This document shows, piece by piece, positions 36,341 to 48,833 of a DNA stretch of 64,000 nt (position 1 is its first letter; each line of letters opens with the position of its first letter). Source of the stretch: Carnegiea gigantea (lineage: Eukaryota; Streptophyta; Magnoliopsida; Caryophyllales; Cactaceae). The notes below the pieces were generated by a model. The model saw only the letters and a list, made by a program, of their open reading frames with translations. It searched no databases and was not told the origin of the DNA. The stretch covers positions 107,001-171,000 of the forward strand of contig JAKOGI010000430.1 in the NCBI GenBank assembly GCA_029747015.1, read 5' to 3'. The translations under genes were made by a program, and so were the position numbers.

Positions 36341-37186
36341 TAGAGTTGGATAATGTGTCTTGTCGGGTCGGGTTCATGTTCGTGTCAAACTTAAACGGGT
36401 TGAAAACTTCTGAACCTGAACCTAAACCTAAACCTAAACCTGACCTATTTAATAAACGGGTTGAAAAAGTTAATCCAAACTGTTTAACATTTAAATGGGT
36501 TGATCTGAACCTAACAGTTTACATAAATGGGTAAAACAGGTTAGGGTTGGGTTACTTGTTTACCTATCAATCCATTTAACTGCAACACAAATTTCAACCC
36601 AAAGAGAATTTACCAAGCAACTTACATCTTTTCCAGCCTCTTAAGGATGGTTGCTTCAAAAAGTATACCAAACTAGCGGCTAACTTACAGACTATGGGCT
36701 CCACTATATTTAGTGCCTATTCCAACAAAACAGTTAACAATAATATAATTTTACCGTCTAGAAAGTTCATATAAGAATCAACTGCTTAAGGTACAAACCA
36801 TGTCTAAGTTCAGCTTTAAACAACAACAAATAAAGTCAAATTGTCTGAAGTTCTTATTAACATAACTAGCAAGTCAGTAATTAATAAGTTCATAAAAGAG
36901 ACCACAAAACCTAATTCTCTAAAGCCCTAATTCCCACAAAAAAATGTAAACGAAAAATGATAAATAAATAGTAAACAGGTTGACCTATTTAACCCGTTTA
37001 ATTAAACGAGTTAAATAGGTATTTCTTCGTGTCGAGATTCTCAACCTGAACCTAACCTAATTAATTAAATAGCTTTACCGTGTTAACCCATTTAACTAAA
37101 CGTGTTCAAACTTCATACCTAAACCCGCTTAACTTCGTATTGGGTTTGGGTCGGTAATCGTGTCAGATCAACTTTTTTCAACTCTA
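36341..37186. mobile_element. hAT-like element, 846 bp, in copia-3 integrase
   Basis: The left end tagagttg and right end caactcta are inverted repeats. The 8-bp flanks gtttttgg (36333-36340) and gttcttgg (37187-37194) differ at one position. Integrase sequence continues across the site. The interior is rich in aacctaaacc and gggttgaaa motifs, with no transposase. Confidence 0.8.
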
Positions 37187-39265
37187 GTTCTTGGGAGGAT
37201 GCGCTTCTTACGATGGCCTATATCCTTGAACATGTGCTGAGTAAGGGTATATCTCCCACACCATATAAGTTGTGGTTTGCTAAAAACCGTCTTTGGATCA
37301 CTCATGCCTATAGGGTTCTGTTGGCTATGTGTATAACCCAACCTATAAACATGAAAAGCTTGGTCTAAGAGCTACCAAGATGGTATTCATAAGATATTTC
37401 AAACATTCCAAAGGGTATGTGATGTATGAAGAACATCCTAGTAGTAGCTAACAGAAATTGATTCCCGCAATGTCGACTTTCTTGAGGATAAGTTCCCAAC
37501 TATTGGTGAAATAAAGAAGGATGTCGAGCTGATGAGTTATAGCAAGACATTCAACCATTTCTCAATGAAGGGGACGATTTGAATTCTCACCAAGTCACCA
37601 AAGATGGTACACCTCCCTTATCGAAAAGGAATAAAGGAGACTTGTTTGCTTAGTAGAATGAGGTTTGTCTTCAATCTCCAATTCATAAGAAGAGTCACCC
37701 TGAGAATAAGGTTTATCCTCATTCTCCTATTCCTAAACATATAGTTAGTGCATATATTCAGGATCTCACACCTCAAAGGGATGGTAAAAGTGATTCTCCA
37801 CATACTTAGGGTCCTACACTTCTTAGAGAAAGGGGGATGGATTCCTCACCTAGATAGACAAATAATAAATGTCCTAAAATTCAAATGAGTAAGCGTGAAA
37901 GAATTTCTCAATGATATTTCTAATCGTAAGAAAATATTCCTATAAACTCCCTTGGAAGTTGAGAGCCTACCTTTTTTTCAAAAGATGGTTGATTCGCCGA
38001 ATCAAAAAGAGTGGATAGATGCCATGACAGATAAGATGAACTTAATGGCAAGAAGCAAGATTTTAGAACTTGTTGATCTTCCACTTCTACATAATTTTAT
38101 TGGAAATAGGTGGGTTTTCAAGATATAATTAATGTCGGGTAGATGGTTTGATTGACAAGTCCAAGGGTCGTCTAGTGGTGAAAGATTTTACCCAAATTGA
38201 GGGTATAGACTACAAAGAGATGTTTTTTTCCTGTGGTGAGATTTACCTCCATTAACGTACTCCTAGCCCTGATTGCCTATTTGGGCCTAAAATTGTTTCA
38301 AATGGATGTGAAAACTACTTTTCTCAATGGTAACCTTGAGGATGAGGTCTACATGAACCAACCCATTGATTTTGTATCAAAGGGACAAGAGGACAAAGTG
38401 TGTCATCTTAAAAGGTCTACAAATAGTCTTAAGTAATCTTTTAGACCTTGGTAATTTAGATTCCATGAAGCCATAACTTTGTTTGTTTTATCCATGGTTT
38501 CAGATGACCATTGTATGTATGTTAAAGTATGTATGTTAAAAGGATAACCTGGGGGATTATGTTTCTTTTTCTGTCATTGATGACATACTGTTGGTTGAGA
38601 ATAACTTAGAGATGATCAAAGTTACTAAGAAGGTGTTGTCCTCTGTCTTTGAGATGAGGACATGGGTGAAGTTAGGTATATCCTAGGTGTGAAAATAATC
38701 AGGTACCACCCAAGAAACTCTTGAGTATGTGCCAGGAAGCATATATTAAAAGATCTTAGAATGATTTTGGATGTATAATTCTAAGCTCGTACACACTCTA
38801 GTTGAGAAAGGTCTAACCTTAAGTCTTGACGAATGCCCTAAAACTGATGATGAAAAGAGATAATGGGCAATGTCCCTTACGATCGTATTACAGGAAACTC
38901 GACGCATGCCATGTTATGTATATGAGTTGTGATTTGCTTTGCAATTAATTTGGTAAGTCATTACTAAAGTACCCCAGAACGTGCTTATTGGCAAGCCATC
39001 AAGAGAGCTATGCGCTACTTTCGTGGCACAACTGACTTAGTCCTTTGGTATCAAGGCAAGGACCTCAAGTTTGAGAGGATACTCATATGCCAATTGGGGT
39101 GTTGACCCAAAAGAGTCTAGGTCAGCCTCAGGATATATTTTCACCTTGAGTGGGGAGCTATATCATAGTACAGTAAGAAACAAAGCTACGCTCACTATCA
39201 ACTGTGGAGGTGGATTGTGTTACTTGTTACCATAGAGACAAAGGACATTATCCTTAAGTATATAT

Positions 39266-39602
39266 TAGGCCGAGCAAATGTGTCATTCAGTTTGGGCACA
39301 GATCGGGTCAAGTTTGGGTCGGGTCATGTTCGGGTTAAGTGACATTTTGTTTAATTCGGTTTGGGTCGGGTATGGTTTGGTTCAGATCAATGTCGGGGCA
39401 ATCAATTTTTATTCAAATACGCTCATCATGTCAAGACAAGCAACTTTGTAAAACATTTCGCATCGGGTATGGTTTGTTTCGGGTCAATTCAAATTTCGGG
39501 TCAATTCGGGTTTCAGATAAGTATATTTTGGATGTCAGGTCGGGTATGGGTCCAGGTCGTTCGTTTTGGATTTTGGGCCTCGGGTCAATTTTGACAGCTC
39601 TA
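39266..39602. mobile_element. hAT-like GGGTCGGGT element, 337 bp, in copia-3 RNase H
   Basis: Ends taggccgagcaaa and ttttgacagctcta are imperfect inverted repeats. The 8-bp flanks gtatatat (39258-39265) and gtatgtat (39603-39610) differ at one position. The interior is made of cgggtatggttt and gggtcaattc motifs. The same repeat occurs at 1-285 and 41150-41475. Confidence 0.8.
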
Positions 39603-39740
39603 GTATGTATACACCAACGAGGGCGATAGTTCTTCTCTTGACTAAACCTATTCCTAGTGATGCGTTCAAAGCTCATATGTTGAGTATAAGAATTTGTAAG
39701 GTTCAGTACCTAGGGTGTATCTTGCTATGTAGTGGACATG

Positions 39741-41149
39741 TTTCTTTTGAGCTTTTATGTAATAAAGATTGATGTTTCTTTTTCTAAATGATCATGATTT
39801 ACTATTGTATGGTAGGCACATTGAAATGTCATAGGCTTTTGATTGGTCTAGTCACACAGGCAATCGCCCTGACGCTTAAGTAGTGGGTAAGATGAGGCTG
39901 AATCATATTGGAGCTAGGTGTGCAATAGTGATTACTCATACTAGAAGTGTATGAATAACGGATTATAGTTGCCTTAATAAGTCTAACATAAGACCTGAGG
40001 GAGTCGAATATGGAATGTGGGATTCCATATTGAAGCCTTAAGAGCTGAATCTTGAGTATCAGGGTTAACATTTAGTATGTTGATCTACTTGTTCAGGTTA
40101 GATTTTTGGGTGAAAATCGAAACTGGTGATTCGCATAGCATACAGAATAATAGACCCAGCTAAGTGGAAGCTATGTCATGGCATACATTTCATACTGTAT
40201 GTACTTAAAAGACAACCCATATATAGAATGACAATTGACTTCCCTATCTCTTGTCGCTGTATGACCCAATGATGCTGCTTAGTGTGTTTCTTAAGGACCA
40301 CGACGTATACATACGGTTCAATAAGAACACGTTAGGAAATCAGTTAAGTTAAGATATAATATCATGAGTGGTTAATGAAAAATCTATCCATCACCATATC
40401 AGTCGGGGTGATTATATTGAGTATATAATCAAATGATATATCATATAGCATAAAGGGATCAAAAATGCCACTGGTGATGTTAGGGTGATTTGGGGTATCA
40501 TACTTTATGAAAGTGTTATGTTAGTTAGATGGTGACTTAATATAATACTATCGGTTACCTTCTAGTCGCACGCATTGTTCCTAATATAAAGCGAAAAGAG
40601 TTGTGATTCATGGAGAGTGTGTGATATGCAGCCTGATGGTTGACCCTAATACAATTAGTGTCGACGACCACTAAGCCGCTAAGTGACCAAAACCTTAATT
40701 GACCCCAACCTATATAAAGAGGTTTAAGAGGTTGACTAAAGAGACATCAACACAGAGAGCTCTCATCTCCTCCTCTCTCACGACCTCTGAACCATCTAAT
40801 GGGATTCGAGTTTAGGACGTGACATTCGAGGCGACTTTGGTAGCTGCCTTTTAGCACTACTCATAATTCCGACAACTTCCAAGGATAACATTAAAGTAGG
40901 TAGTGCGTGAATCATGAGTTCCAACTTCCAAGTGATCTAAATTTTTTTATATCCATACAAACCTATTATAAAGATTTTATATCAATCTCAACCTATTATT
41001 ATAATCGCCATCAACTATTGTAAAAAGCAAAAACGGGGTTGAATCTTGACGAAAGAATGGCAAACATGCGCCCTTCTTAAGAGAAACACTAGATTCAATT
41101 AAGCTCCCATTATTTTTGATTGGGTATGACGCGTGCGACACTCTAACTT
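39741..41149. other. Possible 3' LTR region of copia-3; no gene seen
   Basis: A TATATAAAG at 40711-40719 is followed by a CT-rich transcript-leader-like stretch (ctctcatctcctcctctctc), which looks like an LTR. No second copy exists in the window to confirm it. Confidence 0.3.
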
Positions 41150-41475
41150 GATAAATGGGCCACTCGGCTCTGTACGGGTCGAGTTCAGTTTGGGTCGAGT
41201 CGTGTTCAGGGTTAGGTGACATTTCAGGTCGATTCAGTTTGGGTCGAGTGAATTTTGGTTCGGATCGAGTTCAGGTCAACTGATTTTTAGTCTAACATAC
41301 TTATCATGCAAAAATAAGCAAATTTGTAAAAAGTTTCGGATAGGGTTCGGTCCGGGTCGGATCAACTTGGGTTTCAGGTCCACTTTTAGGTAAGCCTATT
41401 TCAAATATCAGATCGGGTATCGGTATGGGACGTTCGGTTTGAATTTTGGCTCTGAGGTCAGCGTTGCCAAGTCTA
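41150..41475. repeat. Degenerate GGGTCGGGT island, hAT-like
   Basis: Shares long phrases with 1-285 and 39266-39602. The right end gttgccaagtcta matches the family end. The left end and left target duplication are not recognisable. Confidence 0.55.
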
Positions 41476-41852
41476 ATTACAAACAAGGGTGAAATTTTGA
41501 AAAAGGGCTGTGAGAGGAATCAAGCCCCGGACCAACATAAGCTGCATGCTTGCACTTAGCGCTAATGCTAACACACCATGGCACGTCTTCTTTTTGCAAT
41601 AGATCGATGATATTAGCAAGGTAAACAGAATTTAATACACACAACGCGCTTATATATATGCGCGTGTGATGGACGGAGCATATAGCACTCCAATACTCAG
41701 TCGAATCGGGCTTCCTACATAATTTGTGTTGTGGGAACCTCTCAAATTTCTATGACTAGCTAAGATAAAATGAATAATATAGTGATTATTTTACTTGATG
41801 CAACTTTATGTGACAAGTCTTACACTTGTCATCTTCTGTATCATATAAATAG

Positions 41853-44178
41853 CTAGGTTTCTGATAATTTGGCTACAAATTCTTGAATATTCCTGTCAGA
41901 GCTACCACCTTCTTCCATAGCCTCCTTAACTACTTGTTTCATGTTACTTGCATTGCTTTTGATTTGTTCCCCCCTTTCCCCCTCCATAACTTGTCGAATG
42001 CAATATTCCATTTCCTCCCTGGTGACGATGCCGTTCTCATTCACCTTCACTCTCACTCCTACTTTCCAAAAGTCTGCTATGCATTTAGCATTGGTTGGTT
42101 GGTCAGTCCACTGGGGGAAAGCCACCATAGGGACCCCAAGGCTTATGGCCTCCAAGGTCGAATTCCATCCACAATGAGTCACGAAGCAACCCACTGCCCG
42201 ATGAGCCAAAACTTCCAACTGAGGACACCAGTTGACGACTAGACCTTTTTGTGACGTCCTCTCTTTGAAATCCGGGGGGAGCTTGTCCTCTTCCGAAGCT
42301 CTAACTACCCATAGGAAATACTTGTTGCACCTCTCCAAAGCAACAGCCATTTCTTCCATTTGCTCTTCCGCGAGGGAGGCTAAGCTGCCCATTGACACAT
42401 AGACAACCGAGGCTTCTTCCTTTGCATCAAGCCAGGGGATGCAAATGTCGGCTTCAGGCTCGAAAAGACTAAGGCCATAGTCTTTGTCGTCGGGCAAGCG
42501 CTTGTCCAAGTACATAGAGGGAATGGCTGGTCCTATTGTCTTCACTGGCATTTTGCTTGCCATCCAATCGACTACCTATAAATGGAATTAACCTTAATGA
42601 CAGATAATTGTAAACATTTGCACTGCCAAATACACTAAAGTTGATATGGCGCATGAGTTGAAGACGTTGGTAATTCATGCAAGCAAATGTCTTCTATGCT
42701 TAAGGGCCAATTTAACTGAAAGTTTACATTGATGCTAATATGTAGAATTATACATGTTTTGCACTCTTCTGCGCTTAAAGCGCGGATGCTAAAAAAGACC
42801 TCTTTCTACATGGTGTAATAATTTATATGGGTCTTTTTCAAATCTAAACTTGGGATCTCATATTTAGAAAGGGTTTATAACTTATTCAAGAACTAACTTA
42901 TGTAAAAACTTAAAATCTGATGGAGGTGTTATACTCTGGGAGGCCGAAGAATGAATTTATATTTTAACAGAATAAATAAGATGAGTGGAAAAAACCAATA
43001 TGCTTGCCAATGACAATACTGTAGGTCGAGTACTGGTAGGGACCAACATACTATCTCTCAATGGCAAACATAAGAGGCTGGTGCCACCAAAACTTGGACT
43101 CTTGTTGGAAGAGTGGGTTACTATAAATTTACCTACTCAATTGTTCTTTTCATTGGTAAATCTATAATTTTTCACCCTTTCTTAGCACTTCTCACTCCTT
43201 TCAGTCGTTTTTCACTCCTTTCTATTCTCTGCTGCTTTTTTCCACTCCTTCAAGACATTTCCCACTCCTTTCACTCTCCCAATCTAAAAATAGGTCTACC
43301 TCTTTCCCGCTTCTTCCTATTCTTTCCCTCTCCTTCTGAGCCCTCCCACAAATTTCTCATTCCTTCTCACTTCCTTCCACTCTTTATCATTTTTAACTCT
43401 AGTTTTCAGTTGAAAAGAATATACCCTAAGTTGTGCTCTTTTAGGTGCACTTACTGTAGAAGGAAAACTTGTTTGTTGTTTCTTAACTGTTCAATTAATG
43501 GCATACCTCAATTTCCAGTTTGTCCACGGTGTTGATAAAGGAACAATTTGCCTCTTCAAAATTTGAAAATTGATCCAACACAAGCCTCAGAAGAGATGGG
43601 TAAGTGGTAGGAGAGGACACAAAACCTGGCAAATCATCAACCCTCAAAAATTCCTTGATGGCAGGCAAGGACACAAGGGACCTATCAATTGGAATTGTCA
43701 AGGCCCCCTTATAAAGATGGCAGTATATGGAATTTACCATACAAGATTGGGTGAAGAAAGGGCCCCCCGTAAGCCCATTTTCCTTTATCATATCCAACAC
43801 CCAAGGCATGAAAGAATCATATATGACCACTTTAGGTGTAGGGTTGAGACTCCCCCTTTTTTGCTTGTAGTGATCAATGAGCTCGAGCAAGCTTCGACTA
43901 ATACATGTCCTCATTCTCTGACGATAGGCATCAAGATCGACTACTTTATGCCCTTCTCTGAACCCATCGAAGATGCGAACGAACTCGATATTTGGTGGGG
44001 AGGATAGTGATGGTGGAGAAGTGATGCTTGAGGTTGTGATGAAGGTCACCTGAAGGCCTTTGAAGGCTAATCTTTTTGAGAATTGGAGCATTGGGTTTAT
44101 GTGGCCTTGTAGAGGGGATGGAAATACTAGAACATGAGCTCCTCTTCTTGGTTTTTGCTCAATATTTTCTCCCTCCAT
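41853..44178 (-). CDS. UGT74-like UDP-glycosyltransferase U6, intact two-exon gene
   Basis: Exon 1 is 43507-44178 (224 codons), donor GAG|GTATGC. Exon 2 is 41853-42575 (240 codons plus stop), acceptor TATAG|GTAGTC. The intron is 931 bp, phase 0. The 464-aa product has catalytic His26 in QGHINP, its partner Asp121 in YDSFMPW, and a complete PSPG box at residues 340-383 (WCPQ start, HCGWNS, final Gln in FPQWTDQ), the usual mark of UDP-glucose use. No signal peptide; cytosolic like its family. UGT74 members glucosylate salicylate, auxin relatives, thiohydroximates and terpenoids, so the acceptor cannot be stated. The start at 44178 matches every sibling copy. It is the only copy with no lesion in its own two exons. 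The upstream flank, with an (AT)n tract about 220 bp ahead of the ATG, probably holds the promoter. Confidence 0.92.
42576..43506 (-). other. Intron of U6
   Basis: 931 bp, GT-AG. It contains a C/T-rich tract (43160-43400) shared with the U5 intron. Confidence 0.85.
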
Positions 44179-44391
44179 TACAATCTTTTTCCTTTTTTTT
44201 TCCCTTTTTCTATACCCTTTCTCAATCCAAGCTAAATAAGATTTCCCAGGGAGCCAATTGGGTTTACATTTTGCAACAAATTATGAGGGATGACTAACAT
44301 AAGTAAGTTAGGTGGGTGCTTTCTCTGGAGTGTTCATCTCAGTTTCTTGATGTAGCAAGGTTATGGTTATGCATCATGCACTTCTTTTATA

Positions 44392-44395
<4 letters not shown>

Positions 44396-44470
<75 letters not shown>
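44396..44470. repeat. (AT)n microsatellite upstream of U6
   Basis: About 37 uninterrupted AT units. The matching place in the U5 flank (about 31520) has poly-T instead. Confidence 0.95.
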
Positions 44471-44474
<4 letters not shown>

Positions 44475-44691
44475 AGGCAATTAAACATGGGTCCATGCAT
44501 CTCGAGACCAAAATAAATTTTTATCAAGGACGCATCACATGAACTCTATACACTTGTGGGTCGCTATTACCCTGAGAAAAATCAGCACCATTTTCTCTTT
44601 TTTTTTTGGTTTTTTTTTTTTTCATTTCATTTGTCCTCTAGTTGTTATTGGTTTCCCACAATCATTGTTATCTGCTCTTTGTGGTTCCTAA

Positions 44692-44847
44692 TGACAACAT
44701 GTATATTGTATTCCCAGGAGCACATATTCTCAAGAGTTACATCATCAAATATATATTAAAAGTTAATATATGATGAATATATGCGTGAAAAATATATATA
44801 TGTGGGCAATGATAGCACGTGCTTCCGACAGCACATAAGAAATTGTC
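44692..44847. mobile_element. 156-bp insertion specific to the U6 flank
   Basis: Flanked by the direct repeat tcctaa (44686-44691, 44848-44853). The U5 flank reads ttcctaacgaggtcatag with nothing between. The ends tgacaac and attgtc are weakly inverted. Probably a small unclassified MITE. Confidence 0.55.
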
Positions 44848-45599
44848 TCCTAACGAGGTCATAGTCTGTTGACTGAGCATGTCTATTACATCATGGATTC
44901 TCTTGTTTCTTTCGTTTTACTTTAAATTTTGCAAACTAAAATTGTACAATGGTAAATCTAAATGTGAAATATATAGCATCTAAATTGTAGAATATGGATA
45001 AATTTTATCAACTTTTCTCAGTTGTCATTATTTCACTGAAGAAAATTTTGAGACATTTGGATTAAATAGAACATTAAGCCTAGCAAGTAGCAAGTCGAAA
45101 GTAGCCCAACAAGAAAGAAATTGTAAAATTTCATGGATTGTTGTATTGATAAACTTTAGATTAGTTAATCAAAATTTAAATATTTCTATGTACCTTGTAG
45201 ATTTGCAATCATCTGTGCTTTTTAATGAGAGTATTTTTTGGCAATTTATTAATAAAACAGTTATATTTTTCATTAGCTATGAGATTTTCATGTACATACG
45301 GTATACATTTATGATTTCGTACCCATAAAATAATCTCACTAGCATTACTCACTGTTCGTTGTGAAAAAATCTCTGAAAACAGAGGCAAATGCCGAGACGT
45401 AAAGTAGGAGATTCCGAACAAAAGTGAGTTGATGATGAGGCCATAATTGTTGTGCTTCTGGACTGCTCTATGTGCAATGGGATCTGATGTCATGATTGAG
45501 AGAGCTAAGAGGAGTCGAGTTGCATAGAACACTTACGATGTTGGCAAGGGTGGTTTTCAATCGCTATATATATTATGTACTAGACATTGACACCCTGTC

Positions 45600-45655
45600 A
45601 ACGCCATGGTTTTACAGGTTTCAATCACGCCATGGTTTTACAGGTTTCAATCGCT
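45600..45655 (+). repeat. Short tandem duplication
   Basis: cgccatggttttacaggttt is repeated twice, about 27 bp apart; the U5 flank has one copy. Confidence 0.7.
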
Positions 45656-45826
45656 AGATTATGCTACTCATGTGAAATATTGGTACGGTGCTTATGGTTC
45701 GGTGGCTGTCTTCTTTAATAATAAATATGAAAGTACGATGAAGTCATACTATTTTATTTTAAGTTACATTAAAATTTATTTTTGTTTAGGAGAATAGATT
45801 GCCCCAAATCAAATCCAAATCAAAAT

Positions 45827-46400
45827 TGGGGATGACAATTTTATCCGCATTCGATGGATATCCATTCCACCCGATCCGAAAAAGCGGGTGAAAACCCGAA
45901 ATGTATGGATGATGGATAGATGATGGATGATGGTTTGACGGATTGGATTGGATCCGGGTGATGCCCCATCCGACCCGTCACCCGATCCATCACCCGCTTA
46001 GTTATCGACTTGTTTATCTCCTATTTGTAATTAGTTTACTTTTTATTTTTGATCTTTAAATTTTACTCATTTTTTAGACAATTATATTGTTAATTCTATG
46101 ACTTTCGTAAAAGCTAATATGATGAATATGATATTTATTTGTTCTTTATACCTAAAATATCTTTTTTAACCTTTTCAAAAGACAAAACTTACTTTTTTTA
46201 TATAAATTTGCTAACATATTACATATAAATTTTTATCACCCGTTTAAAATCCGATCCACCTGTTTTCACCCGCAGATGATGGATGGATGAATTTGATTAG
46301 ATTTTTACAGATGATGGTTAGATTAGATGAAGCGGATTAAAGCGGGTGATGAATGCTGATAATAGTTCATCCGATCTGAATCCGATTCATTATCACCCTA
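45827..46400. mobile_element. hAT-like element, 574 bp, GGATGGATG-rich
   Basis: Perfect 8-bp target duplication atcaaaat (45819-45826, 46401-46408). The ends tggggatgacaat and attatcaccct-a are inverted repeats with one gap. The interior is made of ccgatccatcacccg and gatggatga motifs, with no transposase. Confidence 0.85.
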
Positions 46401-46571
46401 ATCAAAATCCCAACAATCCGAACATAACCTCACTTGAAATTAGTTCAGCCTGAAATCAAATAGATTGCCGCATCCCTTAGGTTTAGGAGAATATTAAAAA
46501 GATGAACACAATAAGTATTAGTCCGTACGCAAATTTTAATGCATGCCAGCTTCATAGATGGTGCCTATTAG

Positions 46572-46606
<35 letters not shown>

Positions 46607-47232
46607 TGTACGTGTTACATATTTAGCTCAACTTTCGGCTCATCACTACTTAAACAGGAGGCTAGAGACCTATTCGTCCAGAGGCACAATTGTCATTTGT
46701 TCCTCTAGGCCATTAAGACTCAAATCGTGGCAGCTTCTAATTTTTTTGGTTGGGAGTTTAGAAGAATGGCTAACAATATTTTTGTAATGTCTATGAGGTC
46801 ACTCATTTTAAGATTTCTCTACAGCAAGCATGTTTAGTTATAGGGTTCTTAAAAGTATGTCTCTCGAAAAGGAAGAGACACCTATAGTAATGCAGGTAGT
46901 CACTTTAAATATTTAAGCCACGCTTAGACTGTTAACATATGCCCTAGCGCCACTTGAGCTATCATTAAATAGAGACATAACGAGATGGTCCAATTTATAT
47001 TTAATTTTTTTATAAAAAAAACTATTTTAATAGGATGACAAATTTTTGGTTATTGGGCAAAATTTAGATAGGAAAATGTTTAACACATAGACAAATATTT
47101 TTTTTGTCAATTTTTTTTGAAGTCATGTAAATTGACAACGAGAAATTTGAGTCTCAAATTTGATTTGGATAATAGAAACAACAAAAGTCTAGTGAATAAA
47201 TTACATTTATTTGAAGAAATATTATTTGATAG
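46401..47232. other. Spacer, no gene seen
   Basis: Contains a 32-base C run (46572-46603) and otherwise AT-rich DNA. No UGT exon 2 for the U7 exon is found here. Confidence 0.5.
46572..46603 (+). repeat. Homopolymer of 32 C
   Basis: An uninterrupted run of C after 'ttag'. It could be a true G-quadruplex-forming tract on the minus strand or a sequencing artefact. Confidence 0.9.
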
Positions 47233-47237
47233 CCTAG

Positions 47238-48593
47238 TGACAGGCGATAAATTGTCCTATTTTCGTACTTTTTTCACCCACTTTTAGCTCATATAATAAT
47301 TTAACTTTAGGATTTTTACTTGTTTTATTTATGTTTTGTAGGAAATAATGTCAAATCAAGCAAACGCCGCGAAAAGGAGTGCAGACAGGACAAAGCGAAG
47401 AACAACAACAAAAACCGGCAAAAAAGGAAGAACCGGAGGCCGAACCACCGTACTAGAGGAATGGCACGGCCGTGCCACCATGGCACGGTCGTGCCCCCGG
47501 GCCCGTCGTCCGGTTTTGCGATTTTCTATTTAAAGCTCTCTTCGGGTGTTTTTGCAGGGTATCGTTCGGACTTCTCCTGGGGCGATTCTTAGAGTAGTTT
47601 AGGTTAGGTTTTAGCAAATAAAACCTGAAAAGGAGGATTAGTTTAGATTAGTTTAGCATTGAAAATTGTAATCTTGGATTCAACCTTTGGATTTCAAGTT
47701 CTTCATCAATTCAAGACTAAATTTTCTCATCTTTCATCTCTTTAGTTTATATGTTGTTCTTGTTTAGGTCTTGTTAGGTTTAATACTTGTATTTGTTTTG
47801 TTTAGTTTATATGTTTAGTTTTTGTTGTTAATTCATGTTATTTAATTGTTTAGATTTGTTTTATTTCATTCTCTTTGTTTTGTTCTTCAAGTTCATGTTC
47901 TTGTTTGTTAGTTTAGGTTTTCATGTGTTTGTGATGTTTAGTTGGTAGATTGTGTTGGCTTGAATTGTGATTAGCCTCTTGATGGCTAACTAGTCTTGTA
48001 TTTAGCCTAACCATTACCAATCTATGCCTAGAACTTGGAGTTTTCTCTCACGTCCACCAAGTGTTCGATGAAATGCTCGAAAGAGCTTTCATCCATCTTT
48101 TTGGGCGATTGACTTATGCTGAGAGGTGAGGTCAATTAGCTAGTGTGGGAGAGGGAATAGCCAAATTCGGGACATGAAAATAGTATCTGAATCGAGCTAG
48201 ATCTGAGGTTGCTAGTTTTGTAGTCTAATTGGATTAACCCCATGAAAATAGGTGGTTAGGCTAATTAGACTAGCTCATGACCCTTGCGAGAGGGCTTGGG
48301 TGGTCTTTGTTGGTGCAACCGATCATATCTAGTTTGTGATGTAGTTTGGGTAGGTTAGGACTCGTCTCGATTAGTTGGTTCATTCATTGATCAAATCACA
48401 ACTCCAAGTCGCTTTTTCTATGTTTGTTAGCGTAGTTTAGTTTACCCTTTGTTTTCTTTTAATTTCGCCTAGTTCGAGACGCTTTAGTTAGCCTTGGTAG
48501 TTGGAAACATAATTTCCTGCGGACGATACTCTAAGTACTCAACGATACACCTTGCACTTGGGGTTTATAAATAACTAAACTTTCTTTACATCA
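47238..48593 (+). mobile_element. Solo LTR of the gag-only LTR family
   Basis: Starts tgacaggcgataaattg and ends ctttacatca, with a perfect 5-bp target duplication cctag on both sides (47233-47237, 48594-48598). Similar to the LTRs at 7542-8990 and 11992-13368 over its length, including a block with ggcacggccgtgccaccatg. It has no interior and no second LTR, so it arose by LTR-LTR recombination. It lies downstream of the U7 exon and may have accompanied loss of its exon 2. Confidence 0.88.
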
Positions 48594-48833
48594 CCTAGCT
48601 TTTGTTTTTTGAATAAAACTATGCCAACACAAATTTCAACTGAGACTACCTTATATGAGACGTTTTGATTATTATCTAATTTCTGGAAAAATAAAGAAAA
48701 GTATTTGCAGTCTCAAACCGATAAAAAGTGGGCCGACCCATTGTTGTCCTCATTGTCATTGATTCCAATTCCCATTATTGAATTAACTATTCCTAGAAAG
48801 AAATCTTAGTGGGGGAGTGATTGGCATACTTAC

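Larger units (their letters stand above)
34900..39740 (+). mobile_element. Heavily decayed Ty1/copia element (copia-3) interrupted by two hAT elements
   Basis: Fragments of every pol domain survive in order: a CCHC-like knuckle remnant (about 35355-35405), protease WIVDT (about 35500), integrase (36050-36340 and 37195-37450), reverse transcriptase (37990-38660, with LFQMDVKTTFLNGNLEDEVYM at 38290-38370), RNase H (39080-39250), and a tail LTKPIPSDAFKAHML (39640-39690). Every domain has stops and slips. hAT elements at 36341-37186 and 39266-39602 interrupt it, and pol sequence resumes on the far side of each. LTRs are not certain. Confidence 0.8.

Noticed and set aside
36415..36450. Telomere-like string of CCTAAA units
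   Set aside because: The unit is cctaaa/cctgaa rather than the plant telomere CCCTAAA. It is only about five units long and lies inside the hAT-like element.
46502..46708. Small proline-rich protein
   Set aside because: The prolines are the translation of the 32-base C run; nothing else supports a gene.
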